In this document: piece after piece, positions 8,039 through 17,495 of the stretch
How positions within the stretch are numbered: the stretch's first letter is position 1
How the letters are laid out: the number at the start of each line of letters is the position of its first letter
DNA from: DASUFZ01 sp035541475
Lineage (GTDB): Bacteria > Myxococcota_A > UBA9160 > SMWR01
Length of the DNA stretch: 64,000 nucleotides
Direction of reading: 5' to 3'
NCBI GenBank assembly: GCA_035541475.1
Contig: DATKND010000025.1
Location: 1-64,000, forward strand
Notes under the pieces: model-generated
Database searches by the model: none
The model's input: only the letters and a program-made list of their open reading frames with translations
What the model was told of the DNA's origin: nothing
Program-made: the position numbers and the translations under genes

Positions 8039-8778
8039 AACGTCGCGAGCAGCTTGCGCTGCACGATCTCGTTCACGGAGTCGGCGACCGCGGGCACGGC
8101 CGGGTTGTTGCGCGCGCTGATCACGTCGAGGTGCGCGAAGCCGGTGAGGATCACGATGTGCTCGTCCGCCGGCGGGGTCGCGATCGAGGCGAGGTAGCGC
8201 TGGAAGGACTTCGGCTCCGGCGCGAGGCCGTTCGATCCGCCGATCGCGAGCATGGGCACGTTCACGTTCGCGTTCTGCGTGATCACGAGCGGGCCCTCGT
8301 CCGCGGGATTCTCGGCGAGCGACTCGGCCACGAGCGCGCTCGAGTCGTTGCCGTAGGAGAAGTCGAGGTTCGGCCGGCCCGACGCGAAGTACCACTCGAG
8401 TCCGTTGCCCTTGCCGACCTGGGTCAAGAAGAAGTCGGTCAGGCTCGTGACCTCGGCCTCGCGTCCGTTGTCGCGCGGAGGCGCCGTCGGATCCGCGGGA
8501 TTCGAGGGCGGCCCGTTGTCGAGGATCGCGCAGCCGGGCGACACGTTCGCGGTGTTGGGCGGACAGGTCGGAAGGCTCGGATCGTCGAACTCCTTCCAGG
8601 TGCGCCGCGCGCCGCCGGGCGCCGGGCCCGCGAGATAGAACGGGGCGAAGCCCGTCAAGGTCGTCAGCGAGTTCGGACCGTTGTCGCTGAAGCCGACCGA
8701 CGCGCGGAAGGCGATCGGCGAGAAGTCGTCGTCGATGAAGAGACCGCCCACCGCCACCGCAAGGCGGCGATGCCCCAA
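8035..8778 (-). pseudogene. N-terminally truncated alpha/beta-hydrolase-like protein
   Basis: An open frame of 247 codons from a possible TTG at 8778, with an in-frame stop just upstream at about 8794. There is no signal peptide or plausible N-terminal core. The C-terminal part (PMLAIGGSNGLAPEP, then VILTGFAHLDVISARNN) resembles the end of an alpha/beta hydrolase with its catalytic His in AHLD, but no nucleophile elbow GxSxG is found before it. I read it as the remaining 3' portion of a larger secreted hydrolase whose 5' part was lost where it now abuts the lipoprotein gene. Its stop overlaps the convergent peptidase gene by 4 bp. An intact protein of unknown family is the alternative. Confidence 0.5.
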
Positions 8779-8816
8779 CTTGTACCGCGGGCGGGAGCCG
8801 GATCAACCGGAGGCGA

Positions 8817-9962
8817 TCAGAACCCCGACTCGGCCTCCTCCTGGTCCGCCGGCGTCGGCGCGTTCTTCGGGGTCTTCGGCGGCTTGTGCGTCCACGGCCG
8901 CTGCGGGGGCTCTGCCGGCTGTTCGCTCGACGCGCCCGACGCCGGTGCGGCAGATGCCTCTTTCGCGGTCGCCTTCGCGGGCTGCGAGGGCGCGGCCGTA
9001 GTCACCTGCTGCGTCTGGTACGAGAGCTGGAGCGCGAAGCGGTACGTCGAGGAGCCGCCGAAGAGATCCTGGACCTCGATCTCGACGTCGTGCGTGCCCG
9101 CGCCATCCGCAGGCGGCTGCCACGTCACCTTGCCGTCGTCGAAGCCGACGGTCATGCCGCGCGGCCCCTTCACCAGGCGGTAGCGGAAGGTGGAGTCGCC
9201 GTCGGGGTCCTCGGTCTTCAGCGTGTAGCGGAAGATGCCGTCCGCCGAGATCGGACCCGGCTCGGACACCACGCGCGGCGGCGCGTCGACGACGGGGATC
9301 GGCGGGCTCACGACCGGCTCGCTCTCGGCGTCGCCATCGCTCGCGATCACCTCGAGCACGATCTGGTCGCCGCGGTGGAAGTGTTCACCGGAGAGTGTCG
9401 GTCCATCGACCGGCACGCTCTCGCCATTCACCATCCAGTGATAGCGGTACTCGATCTCGCCGCCATCGGGATCCGTCGCGCGCGGGGTCGCCGTGATGTC
9501 GACGCCCGCGCTGACCTTGCCCTCGGGCTGCATGCCAACCGTCACGATCGTCGGCGGCAGGTTGCCGACGCGCGCGGTCGCCGTCTGCGGAGCGCTCTCG
9601 CCGTGCTCGTCGTGCGCGACGACGGTCACCTCGATCGCGCTCTCGCGCGGGAGCTTCTCGACGTGGAGCGCCGACTTGCCCTCCGCCTCGGGCAAGGTGC
9701 GGCCGCCCGCGCGCCAGTGATAGTCGAAGCGGATCGGATCGCCGTCGGGATCGTGCGCCTGGACCTGCGCCTGCACCGTCTCGCCCGGACGCGGGCGGCT
9801 CGGCACGAGGGTCACCTCCTCGATCACGGGCGGACTGTTCGTGGACGCGGACGCCGCGTCCCCTCCGGACGGTTTCTCCGCAGCCGGCGCGGCGGGCTCG
9901 CTGCCGCATCCCTGCAGCAGGAGCCAGCCGCACAGCGCCGCCGGCGCCACCACTCGTCGCAT
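8817..9962 (-). CDS. Lipoprotein with repeated Ig/PKD/cadherin-like domains
   Basis: A 381-residue predicted lipoprotein: MRRVVAPAALCGWLLLQGCG gives a lipobox Cys at residue 19. It then has about three beta-sandwich repeats, each with an acidic DPDGD- or DPDGG-type loop (HDPDGDPIRFDYHW, TDPDGGEIEYRYHW, EDPDGDSTFRYR), as in PKD/Ig-like or cadherin-like modules that bind calcium. The last domain (VTWQPPADGAGTHDVEIEVQD) is putative-Ig/cadherin-like. The C-terminal ~70 residues are a low-complexity Ala/Pro/Lys/Glu tail. It follows pilY1 by 29 bp on the same strand, so it may act with the pilus tip at the outer membrane. Confidence 0.75.
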   Translation of the reverse strand: MRRVVAPAALCGWLLLQGCGSEPAAPAAEKPSGGDAASASTNSPPVIEEVTLVPSRPRPGETVQAQVQAHDPDGDPIRFDYHWRAGGRTLPEAEGKSALHVEKLPRESAIEVTVVAHDEHGESAPQTATARVGNLPPTIVTVGMQPEGKVSAGVDITATPRATDPDGGEIEYRYHWMVNGESVPVDGPTLSGEHFHRGDQIVLEVIASDGDAESEPVVSPPIPVVDAPPRVVSEPGPISADGIFRYTLKTEDPDGDSTFRYRLVKGPRGMTVGFDDGKVTWQPPADGAGTHDVEIEVQDLFGGSSTYRFALQLSYQTQQVTTAAPSQPAKATAKEASAAPASGASSEQPAEPPQRPWTHKPPKTPKNAPTPADQEEAESGF

Positions 9963-9991
9963 GGATCCCCCTCCGCGGTCCGTGTGCCCGC

Positions 9992-12900
9992 TCAGCGCTC
10001 CCGCCACGAGCGGACCTTGATGCCGCTCGACGGGCAGGCGCCCGGGCTGTTGTTGTAGAGGCCGCCATCGCTGGTCACGAGCACGAGCTTGTTGCCGCAG
10101 TCGGTTCCGCCACCGCCACCGCCACCGCCGCCGCCACTGCCGCTGCCCGCGGACACGCGCGGGCGCGTCGGCAGACCGGAGCCGATCGCGATGCGGCGAT
10201 CCTCCTGGGTGTTCGCGTTCGTCGGCCACACGCCGAGCGCGCAGTCGATGTCGAAGGAATAGAGATAGGAGGTGCCCGAGCCGGAGCAGATGTCCGTCGA
10301 GGCCGGGTCGCGCTGCAGGAACGAGCCGGTGAACACCTTGTTGAGGAAGATCGTGCTGTTCGAGACGAACTTCTCCGCGTCGCGGCCGACGATGTAGTAG
10401 CCCTTCTTGGTGGTGTTCATCGTCGCGCAGGGGATCGGCGAGCTCGCATCGAAGTTGGCGAGGTCGCCCTCCCCGGTGCAGGTGCCGCCGCAGTCCTCGA
10501 CGATGCGGCCCGTGTACCGGTTCGGGAACGTCCCGATGGTCTCCTCTGGATCCGTGTCCTTGACCACGTAGAAGCGGTTGTTGTTCTTGCAGGCGGTCGG
10601 CATCGGCGACGCGATCGGGAACGTGCAGCCGTCGCTGTAGACCGCCGCCGAACCGATCGGATTGGCGCGCTCGCCCGCGCCGAAGGCCAGCACCAGATTG
10701 CCGTCTCGCATCGCGCCGGTCGGCGGGAAGAAGAAGCTCTGGTAGTGGACGCTGGCGCTGTACGCCCCGCCCGACATCTCCGCCGGCGGCTCGGTCGTGG
10801 CTGCGCCGCGGAACCACAGCCGGAAGGGCCACTGCGGCTGCGCGGTGTTCTTGAAGCCGGTCGCGCCGTTGATGGTGTCGTCGCCCGGCGCCGTCACCAC
10901 CCACTTCCACATGTTGCCGCCGAGGTCGCCGATGTAGATCACGTCGGCGAAGCCGTCGAAGTCGAGGTCGAAGACGGCCGGCGACGACGCGATCGAGTAT
11001 CGCATCTCCGTGTAGAGCTGCTGCTCGCTGGTGGCCGCCGTCATGGTCGGCGTGGCGGTCGCGCTGAAGGCCTTCTTCGCGAGCACCTCGCCGGTGTTGA
11101 TGTCCACCATGTAGATGACGCGGCCCTTCTGCGACGTCGCGACGTAGCCCGTGCCGTTGGGATCGCCTTCGATGGAGTAGCCGCCGCCGAACACCGCGAC
11201 CCAGCGCTCGTAGTGATCGGCCGCGTTGTTGACGCGGACCTTCACGCGCGTGATCACGGGCTCGGACCACGTGTTGCCCATCCACGCGGTCTCGCCCGCG
11301 GTGCCCGGATTGACGCCGTTGATCGGGTCCTCGACCGGGAAGCCCCACAGGTAGCGGGGATAGGTCGTGGTCGTGGTCGCGGCGCTCGCCGGCGGGCTCG
11401 TGATGTCCATCGCGAAGTACTGCGAGCCGCCGTCGCGCAGGCCGGCCATGAGCACCGTGCGCCACTGCGCCACCACCTTCGAGACGGCCGTCGAGTTCAC
11501 CGTCGTCAGGTTGCTGCCCGAGGTGTTGCGGTTGAACCAGACGTCCGCCACGACGGGTGAGCCGTCCACGTTCACCGCCGTGCGCAGGCCGGTCACCGTC
11601 TTGACCAGGTTCTTGACCGTCTTGCGGATGGTGTAGGGCATGAAGCCCATCAGCTCCTGGCCGGTGCCGCGGTCGTAGCGCGGCGGGACGAGCGGCGTCA
11701 CGCCGTCGGTGTCGACCGTCTGCCAGGTGCCGGCATGGAAGGCGTGCAGGAAGCCGTCGTTCGCGCCGGCATAGATCACGCGCGTGCGCGTGCGGTTGGT
11801 CGTCGCGAAGGTCTGATAGGTCGCCTCGCCGATCGGCGCGTTCGGCGAGCCCACGACCACCGGGTTCGAGTGGAAGATGTCGCCGAGGTAGAGCGGGCTG
11901 CCATTGTTGTCGACGCGCGTGGTGCAGCCCGTGGCGGCGAAGGTGCAGCCGCGCAGATTCTGGATCAGCGCGGACGCAGCGCCCGTCGTCGTGTTGTCGG
12001 GGCTGACCAGCGAGCTGTACGGCACCACGCTGAGGTCGCCGCTCACCATCCCGAACCAGGTCGCGGCGGTCGACGCGGGCGACGGAATGTTGAAGGCCGT
12101 CGGCTGCGCGAAGATCGCCGTGTTGCCGAGCTCGACGTAGAGCTTGCGGCTCGCGGGCGCGGGCATCTGGTCGGCGGCGTCCCAGTAGGCGTTCGCGGTC
12201 GTGCGCAAGGTGCCGTCGGACGGGCACGGCGGGACCGCCGTCGAGCTGACGCCGACGGCGCAGTGACCATCGGCGGTCAGGATGTCGCCGGTCTGCGAGA
12301 AGTTGAAGTCCTTCAGGTGACCTTCCCAGTACCAGGTGTTGGACGCCGGCACGAAGTAGGCGGTGTAGAAGTTCTCCGCGCTCGTCGTCCGGCTCGCCGG
12401 CACGGCGGCCGAGGTGAAGGCCTGGGCCTTGTTGAGGATGTCCTCGATCGCGGCCACCAGCGAGTCGATCATGTCCTGGGCAGACCAGGCCGCCCTGAAG
12501 AGACCGTTGCCGTTCGTAGCGGTGTGCTGGAGCAGCGCATTCGCGACCGGGTCCGTCGCGAGGCCGATCGTGTAGACGTCGATGTGCTGGTTGCCCGTGA
12601 GATCGGGGCGGATGTCGATGTCCTGCACCGCCTTCGCGATGTCGTCGAGGTAGCCGGTGGCGTCGGTGGCCTGGAACGGCGGGTTGCCTTCCTCGGGCGT
12701 CGAGTCCGTGCCGATGTCGAGCGCGCCGGTCAGGTCGGGCGCGTAGTCGCCGACGAGCTGGCTGCGGAAGACGGAGAAGCCCTGCGTCTCGTTGCCCGAC
12801 GTGGTGAAGTTGTCACCGGACGGCTGACCGTCGGTGATGATGACGATGAAGTTCTTCTGACACGCCTGCTGCACGGGATCCGGCGGCCAGCTCGACGCCG

Positions 12901-13981
12901 TCGTCGTGTAGGAGCCGTCGGTCATGTTGTACTTGTAGGCGGGGAAGCGAGTCGTGCCGGTGTTGCCCGGCGCCACGCCGAGCGGCCGCACCGCCGTCGT
13001 CGTCGCGGTGTCGTGCGGCATGAAATACGTCACGAGCTTGAACAGCGTCTCGCTGAGCGGCGTGCCGGTCGCCGGGTCGAGGTTGTTGATCTCGGTCTCG
13101 AGCGCGCTCCAGTTCGTGGAGTAGTCCGCGATCGGAACGCTGACGAAGCCGCCGTTCATCGCGGTCGTGAACTTCGCGATGCCGAAGCGCACCAGGTTCA
13201 GCGAGCAGCCGGGGCGGCAGTCGGGGGCGTACTGCGTGCCGTTGGTGTTGATCTGGTAGATCACATCGCGCGCGACCTCGCGCAGCGCGGTGATGCGCGA
13301 GCGCTGGTAGAGGCCGTAGGTGGCGCCGCCGATGTAGTGCTGATCGTTCGCGGAGTTGTCGATGTCCGCGAGGATCTGCGCGCCCGTCATGCTCGTCGGG
13401 GGCGTGCCCCACGTGTAGGTCGCGGTGGTGTCGAGGTGGAACAGCCACTCGAGGTAGTCGTCGTCGATCCAGGTCGGATTGTCGTTGCTGGCGACGCCGT
13501 TGATGTTGGTGAGCTGGCCGTCGTGCCAGATCTTGCGCGTCTGGCCGCAGTACTTGCGCGTGATGTAGCCGGTGTCCGGGTCGTCCGTCGTGCTCGGGCT
13601 CGCGGTGAAGCCCGAGGTGCTGGGATCGATCACGAACCAGCAGCCGAAGCCGGGGTAGCAGTCGTAGGTGGTGTGGTTCCCCAGCTGGTCGGTGCTGGTG
13701 TTCGGGCCGTATGGGAAGGGACTCGTCGCCACGGTCGGGTTCGGCAGGACGTCGCAGCCCGCGTACGGCCAGCCCGGCGGCGGGATCGAGATCGACGCGG
13801 GGTGCCGCATGATCTCGTTCATCGAGTTCGAGTTGTCGATCATCAGCAGTACGTTCGGCGGCACGCGCGACGTGAACAGCAAGGTGTCGTCGGCGCCGCT
13901 GGCGAGGCCGACGAGCAGGACGGCGCAGACCGTCAGGAAGGGCGCCGCGCGTCGCAGCAGCTGTCGGATGCTTCGTGCCAT
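9992..13981 (-). CDS. pilY1: PilY1-type pilus tip adhesin with VWA and beta-propeller domains
   Basis: A 1329-residue secreted protein, close to typical PilY1 length. The start is ATG 13981, with GGGAGG about 8 bases upstream, which gives a clean signal peptide ending LLVGLASGA. Residues 44-53 (VLLMIDNSNS) form a MIDAS-type DxSxS metal site of a von Willebrand A-like domain. The C-terminal half is a PilY1 beta-propeller, with an EF-hand-like calcium loop in FDLDFDGFADVIYIGDLGG. Near the C-terminus is a run of about ten Gly followed by TDCGNKLVLVTSDGG. PilY1 sits at the tip of type IV pili with the minor pilins and controls retraction and surface contact. It ends the pilin operon. Confidence 0.9.
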   Translation of the reverse strand: MARSIRQLLRRAAPFLTVCAVLLVGLASGADDTLLFTSRVPPNVLLMIDNSNSMNEIMRHPASISIPPPGWPYAGCDVLPNPTVATSPFPYGPNTSTDQLGNHTTYDCYPGFGCWFVIDPSTSGFTASPSTTDDPDTGYITRKYCGQTRKIWHDGQLTNINGVASNDNPTWIDDDYLEWLFHLDTTATYTWGTPPTSMTGAQILADIDNSANDQHYIGGATYGLYQRSRITALREVARDVIYQINTNGTQYAPDCRPGCSLNLVRFGIAKFTTAMNGGFVSVPIADYSTNWSALETEINNLDPATGTPLSETLFKLVTYFMPHDTATTTAVRPLGVAPGNTGTTRFPAYKYNMTDGSYTTTASSWPPDPVQQACQKNFIVIITDGQPSGDNFTTSGNETQGFSVFRSQLVGDYAPDLTGALDIGTDSTPEEGNPPFQATDATGYLDDIAKAVQDIDIRPDLTGNQHIDVYTIGLATDPVANALLQHTATNGNGLFRAAWSAQDMIDSLVAAIEDILNKAQAFTSAAVPASRTTSAENFYTAYFVPASNTWYWEGHLKDFNFSQTGDILTADGHCAVGVSSTAVPPCPSDGTLRTTANAYWDAADQMPAPASRKLYVELGNTAIFAQPTAFNIPSPASTAATWFGMVSGDLSVVPYSSLVSPDNTTTGAASALIQNLRGCTFAATGCTTRVDNNGSPLYLGDIFHSNPVVVGSPNAPIGEATYQTFATTNRTRTRVIYAGANDGFLHAFHAGTWQTVDTDGVTPLVPPRYDRGTGQELMGFMPYTIRKTVKNLVKTVTGLRTAVNVDGSPVVADVWFNRNTSGSNLTTVNSTAVSKVVAQWRTVLMAGLRDGGSQYFAMDITSPPASAATTTTTYPRYLWGFPVEDPINGVNPGTAGETAWMGNTWSEPVITRVKVRVNNAADHYERWVAVFGGGYSIEGDPNGTGYVATSQKGRVIYMVDINTGEVLAKKAFSATATPTMTAATSEQQLYTEMRYSIASSPAVFDLDFDGFADVIYIGDLGGNMWKWVVTAPGDDTINGATGFKNTAQPQWPFRLWFRGAATTEPPAEMSGGAYSASVHYQSFFFPPTGAMRDGNLVLAFGAGERANPIGSAAVYSDGCTFPIASPMPTACKNNNRFYVVKDTDPEETIGTFPNRYTGRIVEDCGGTCTGEGDLANFDASSPIPCATMNTTKKGYYIVGRDAEKFVSNSTIFLNKVFTGSFLQRDPASTDICSGSGTSYLYSFDIDCALGVWPTNANTQEDRRIAIGSGLPTRPRVSAGSGSGGGGGGGGGGTDCGNKLVLVTSDGGLYNNSPGACPSSGIKVRSWRER

Positions 13982-14044
13982 GTTCGGATCCTCCCGCTGC
14001 CCCGTCATGCCGCCTCCTCCTCTCGGCGGGCGCAGCTCGGATGA

Positions 14045-14560
14045 CTAATCGTTGAAGGCGTTGCAGCGCTCCGCGGTGGCCTGGATGCGCGACGTCGCGC
14101 CGCCCTGCGCCACTCCCTGGGTCCGGACGTTCCAGACCGTGTAGAGGAAGATCGGTTGACCCTGCTCGATGCTGGAGCCCATCTCCTTGCAGGGCTCCGC
14201 GGCGGCGAGCATGCAGATGTTCGAGCTCGGCGCGGTGGAGTCCGGCCCGTAGGTGACGCCGTTCGGCAAGGTCGCGCTCGGGATCGGCGTGGTGAGGCAG
14301 TCGCCGACCAGGATCTGGTTCGCGAAGGAGGAGTCGTGGATCACCTTGAGGCTCGCCGCGAGCGCGGCGTCCGCACCGTAGAGCGCGGTCTGCGACTGGC
14401 TGGTGAGGCCCGTCGTCTCGCGGTCCCGCATGACGGTGTGGAGAGACGCGAAGCCGATCAGCGCCATCGCCGTCAGCAGCAGCATGGTGATGAGCAGCGC
14501 GGCGCCGCCCTGGCGGCGCTGCGCGCGCGCTCGTGTCGTCTCGAGCATGCGTCGCCTCAT
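14045..14560 (-). CDS. pilX: PilX-like minor type IV pilin
   Basis: A 171-residue protein with a prepilin-type N-terminus: a basic leader to RRQGG, then AALLITMLLLTAMALIGF. As in PilX proteins, the Glu at position +5 of other pilins is absent. Cys residues later in the chain (CLTTP, ICMLAA, EPCKEM, ERCNAF) may form disulfides. The start ATG 14560 overlaps the pilW stop (ATGA). It should join PilV, PilW, FimT and PilY1 in the complex that primes pilus assembly. Confidence 0.8.
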   Translation of the reverse strand: MRRRMLETTRARAQRRQGGAALLITMLLLTAMALIGFASLHTVMRDRETTGLTSQSQTALYGADAALAASLKVIHDSSFANQILVGDCLTTPIPSATLPNGVTYGPDSTAPSSNICMLAAAEPCKEMGSSIEQGQPIFLYTVWNVRTQGVAQGGATSRIQATAERCNAFND

Positions 14561-15549
14561 AGCGTCAGGTTCCGGAGCCGCGCGGTCGCGGTGTAGACGC
14601 GCCGGTGCTTGCCGTCCGCGACCGGGACGTTCGTCGCGCGGTTCTCGCGCGCCTGCCCGATGCCCGCGTCGGCCGGGTTGCGCGGATCGTTGGCGCGCGT
14701 GCGCGCGACCAGGTCGAAGCGGACCTCGCGCAGCTTGGTGCCGTCGACCGCGGACGTGTCGTAGTTGACCCCGGTGACGCCGCGCATCTCGCCCGCGTCC
14801 ACGATCTGGTTCGTGTTGTCGTCGTAGAACCAGGCGACCTGGAGGTCCTCGATGTCCTTCGCGAGCAGCACGCCGTCGCGCAGCAGCTGCGGCGGAGGCC
14901 CGGCGGCGATCTGGTAGATGTGAGCGGGCACGAGCCGCAGCTGCTTCGCGAAGGGCGCGGCGGTGGCATACATCGCCAGGAAGTTCACGGTGACGCTGTA
15001 CGGTACGGTGATGCCGACGGCCGTGACGATCCCGCAGGCCACGCCGCGGCCGGGATTCGCGGTGTCGGTGAGGATCGCGCCGCCGCCGACGCGGAAGTCG
15101 CTGTCGTTGACGCCGTCGCCGTCCGTGTCGTACGTGGCGACGCCGTCGATGGTGACCTCGTCGAGGGCCATCGTCTTCGCGCCGGTCGCGGTCGGGTCGT
15201 CGGCGAGGCTGGTCAAGGTCGCCCCGAGCAGCTTGCCGTTGTACTGGACCTGGAGCTGGTCGGCCGGCAGGACCGCGTCGGTGTCGCTCACGAAGAGCGT
15301 GTCCGGAGCGGACGTGCTGTCCACGCCGCAGGCCGCCGCTCCGGGCGGAACCAGATAGCCGGCGTTTCGCAGGTCGCGCTCGATCAGCCGCGAGATCGCC
15401 TGCGTGTTCTGCTGTGTCTCGGAGATCTGGTCGACGACGGCGTGGGTGGCCTGCTGGTACGAGAACGTGTTGAACACGAACAGCAGCACCACGGACAGGA
15501 GCCCGAGGCCCACGACCAGCTCGATCAGCGTGAAGCCGCGCTTCAGCAA
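14557..15549 (-). CDS. pilW: PilW-like minor type IV pilin
   Basis: A 330-residue prepilin. The leader is five residues (MLKRG), then FTLIELVVGLGLLSVVLLF with the conserved Glu at +5. The length and the motif RLIERDLRNAGY, typical of PilW proteins, identify it. The globular part carries Asp-rich loops (DTDGDGVNDSD) that could bind calcium. Its start overlaps the pilV stop by 7 bp and its stop overlaps pilX by 4 bp, so the minor pilins are translationally coupled. Confidence 0.85.
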   Translation of the reverse strand: MLKRGFTLIELVVGLGLLSVVLLFVFNTFSYQQATHAVVDQISETQQNTQAISRLIERDLRNAGYLVPPGAAACGVDSTSAPDTLFVSDTDAVLPADQLQVQYNGKLLGATLTSLADDPTATGAKTMALDEVTIDGVATYDTDGDGVNDSDFRVGGGAILTDTANPGRGVACGIVTAVGITVPYSVTVNFLAMYATAAPFAKQLRLVPAHIYQIAAGPPPQLLRDGVLLAKDIEDLQVAWFYDDNTNQIVDAGEMRGVTGVNYDTSAVDGTKLREVRFDLVARTRANDPRNPADAGIGQARENRATNVPVADGKHRRVYTATARLRNLTL

Positions 15550-16034
15550 CTCGGGTCACCCGTGTTGTATCGGCGCGTGCCGATGATGTGCTGCTTCGCC
15601 GTGGAGCTGCCGTCCTCGGTCCAGCTGACTTTCACCTGGACGTCGCGCAGGCAGACCGGCGCGGCGCCGATGTCCGTCACCTGCCACGTGATCGTGTAGG
15701 TGTGCTCGGTGGAGGCGGCGAGGCCGTCCGGGCGATTCACCGTGACCGTACTCGCCGGCTGGCCGGGCCAGTCGGCGCCCGGCGTCTGCCAGCCGCCCGC
15801 CGCCTGGGCCGTGGAGAGCACGCTCCACGGCAACCGGTTCGTCTGTTCGAGAAACGAGCGCGCGATCGCGGTGGCATCGCCGGTGTGCTTGCCCTGCGAG
15901 CCCTGCTTCAGCGCCTGGAGCTGCATGACGGCGAGCGTCAGCATGCCGACGGCGAGGATCACCAGCGCGAGCATCACCTCGATCAAGGTGAAGCCCTGCG
16001 AACCGCGCTCGTGTCGGTGGCGCGCGTCGCTCAT
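15543..16034 (-). CDS. pilV: PilV-like minor type IV pilin
   Basis: A 163-residue prepilin. A 14-residue leader ending RGSQG is followed by FTLIEVMLALVILAVGML (Glu at +5) and the PilV-like stretch LTLAVMQLQALKQG. It is the second gene of the set, starting at ATG 16034, which overlaps the fimT stop as ATGA. Two Cys (VCLRDV and the C-terminal DPSC) could pair. Confidence 0.85.
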   Translation of the reverse strand: MSDARHRHERGSQGFTLIEVMLALVILAVGMLTLAVMQLQALKQGSQGKHTGDATAIARSFLEQTNRLPWSVLSTAQAAGGWQTPGADWPGQPASTVTVNRPDGLAASTEHTYTITWQVTDIGAAPVCLRDVQVKVSWTEDGSSTAKQHIIGTRRYNTGDPSC

Positions 16035-16714
16035 TGCGTCCACGCGCCCGCGCCCGAGTTCCAGCGGTGCAGGCGCACGGTCCCGAGCGGCGACATCACG
16101 ATCGCGTAGTCGCGATGGCCGTTGGTGAGATAGATGGCGCCGCCGGCCGCGCCGACGTTCCCGGGGCTCCCCGGTTGATCGCAGGGCGGATTCGTGGCCG
16201 CGTTCTGCGCGAACAGTCGCGGCAGCCCGTCCGCGCCGAACATCACCCAGCTCGCGTTGGCACCTGCGGGCGTGGTGAAGCTCGAGCCCGCGGCCTGGTC
16301 GCCCGACGCGCCGGCGTCGTTCGGAGCCGCCGTGCCGTTCGCCAGCGCGGGATCCGTTCCGAAGCGGACGCCCTGCTCGAACGTGATGGTCTGCACGATC
16401 TCGCCCGCATCGATCGTGCAGTTGGACGAGCCCGCCGTGTTCCCGGTGGGGCCGTCGTTGACGATCACGGCGTCCGATGTGATGCCCGCGAGCCCCGCCT
16501 CCACCCGGAAGGCGAGGATGAAGTTGTTGCCCGTCTGGATCGCCTGGGAGCGCGTCAGCGAGAAGGCATCGGCCATCTCGCGCGCGGAGGACGCGACTCG
16601 CTGATCGGCCGACCAGTCCGAGACGACCGAGCTCGCCAGCGCCACCATCACGCCGATCACCGCCAACACGACGACCAGCTCGATCAGCGTCATTCCGGCA
16701 CGCGCGCGGTCCAC
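16031..16714 (-). CDS. fimT: FimT/GspH-like pseudopilin
   Basis: A 227-residue prepilin that opens the minor pilin operon. I start it at GTG 16714 because GGAGG (16721-16725) lies six bases upstream and the leader becomes VDRARAG; an ATG at 16756 would give a 21-residue leader without a good site. The cleavage site is G|MTLIE, with Met instead of Phe at +1 and Glu at +5. The hydrophobic helix LVVVLAVIGVMVALA and the following DQRVASSAREMADAFSLTRSQAI are typical of FimT/FimU. The C-terminal domain contains the GspH-like VMSPLGTVRLHRW. Confidence 0.85.
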   Translation of the reverse strand: MDRARAGMTLIELVVVLAVIGVMVALASSVVSDWSADQRVASSAREMADAFSLTRSQAIQTGNNFILAFRVEAGLAGITSDAVIVNDGPTGNTAGSSNCTIDAGEIVQTITFEQGVRFGTDPALANGTAAPNDAGASGDQAAGSSFTTPAGANASWVMFGADGLPRLFAQNAATNPPCDQPGSPGNVGAAGGAIYLTNGHRDYAIVMSPLGTVRLHRWNSGAGAWTQ

Positions 16715-16720
16715 GCGGGA

Positions 16721-16725
16721 CCTCC
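16721..16725 (-). promoter_or_regulatory. RBS deciding the fimT start
   Basis: CCTCC on the plus strand reads GGAGG on the minus strand, six bases before GTG 16714. It supports this start over the upstream ATG. Confidence 0.5.
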
Positions 16726-16910
16726 GACGCCCCGGCAGCGGGGCGCAATGAATCACCCCGCTGCATCGGCGCCGCCGACGGCCGACTTGAGACGCGAGCC
16801 GGCGGGACGCGGCGTCGTGCCGGTGAGTTGCGCGCGCGCTGCCGGGGAGGCGCGCGCGCAGGCGAAGCCGCAGGTACGGACGCGTCGGGCCTCGGCGGGC
16901 CGCGCGCGTC

Positions 16911-17252
16911 TCAGTCGTGCGTGGCGGGCCGCTGCTCCTGCTCGAAGAGCCGCAGATCGAAGGCCACGTCCGGAGCCGCTCCGTAGTTGTAGCCGCGGTT
17001 GTTCAGCACGACCCAACCGGAGTCGCCCTGGCCGGATGCGGCCTGCTGCTGGAGCGCCTGCTCTTTGGCGTCGGCGAGCGCGGCATCCATCGCCTCCGGC
17101 GTGCTGCCGCCTCCGCCTCCGCATTGCGACGCCGCGGCGGGCTCTGGCTGCGACTCGCCCGCCCAGTGCGCGCGCGCGACGACGAGCGCGAGCACGGCGA
17201 AGAGACACGCCGCGCTGATCCGCAACGCGGCTCGATTCGAGATCTGGCGCAT
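16911..17252 (-). CDS. Small secreted protein of unknown function
   Basis: A 113-residue protein, started at ATG 17252 with GGAGGAAT just upstream. An N-terminal hydrophobic segment (ISAACLFAVLALVVARAHWA) is a signal peptide or anchor. It is followed by a Gly-run linker with a single Cys (SQCGGGGGS), a Gln/Ala-rich helix (AALADAKEQALQQQAA) and SGWVVLNNRGYNYG. I do not recognise the family. It lies upstream of the pilin operon on the same strand, separated by about 200 bp in which I see no other gene. Confidence 0.55.
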   Translation of the reverse strand: MRQISNRAALRISAACLFAVLALVVARAHWAGESQPEPAAASQCGGGGGSTPEAMDAALADAKEQALQQQAASGQGDSGWVVLNNRGYNYGAAPDVAFDLRLFEQEQRPATHD

Positions 17253-17495
17253 GGATTCCTCCAACGCGGTCGCTCTCCATGGATCGGCCCGAAGAGCGTC
17301 TGGCTTGACGTGCGCGCGAGAGGCCCGTCGATGCACATGCTATGCGGCGGACCTGCGCAACGCCTGCCAGCGCATGCCGTCGCAGCCGCGAACGCGCGCA
17401 GATCGGCGAGCGGCGGCGCATTCAAGTCCGCGTCCGCGCACGCCGAATCGCTCTGCGACGGTTCGAAGGGACCGAGCTTCAGAGAGCCCCCCCCC

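Noticed and set aside
10085..10140. GCC/ACC-rich run in pilY1 as a possible repeat element
   Set aside because: It encodes the poly-Gly linker of PilY1 in frame, so it is coding low complexity rather than a separate repeat.
11735..14044. 769-codon plus-strand frame opposite pilY1
   Set aside because: Val/Arg/Gly-rich shadow frame; PilY1 on the minus strand has a signal peptide, MIDAS and propeller motifs.
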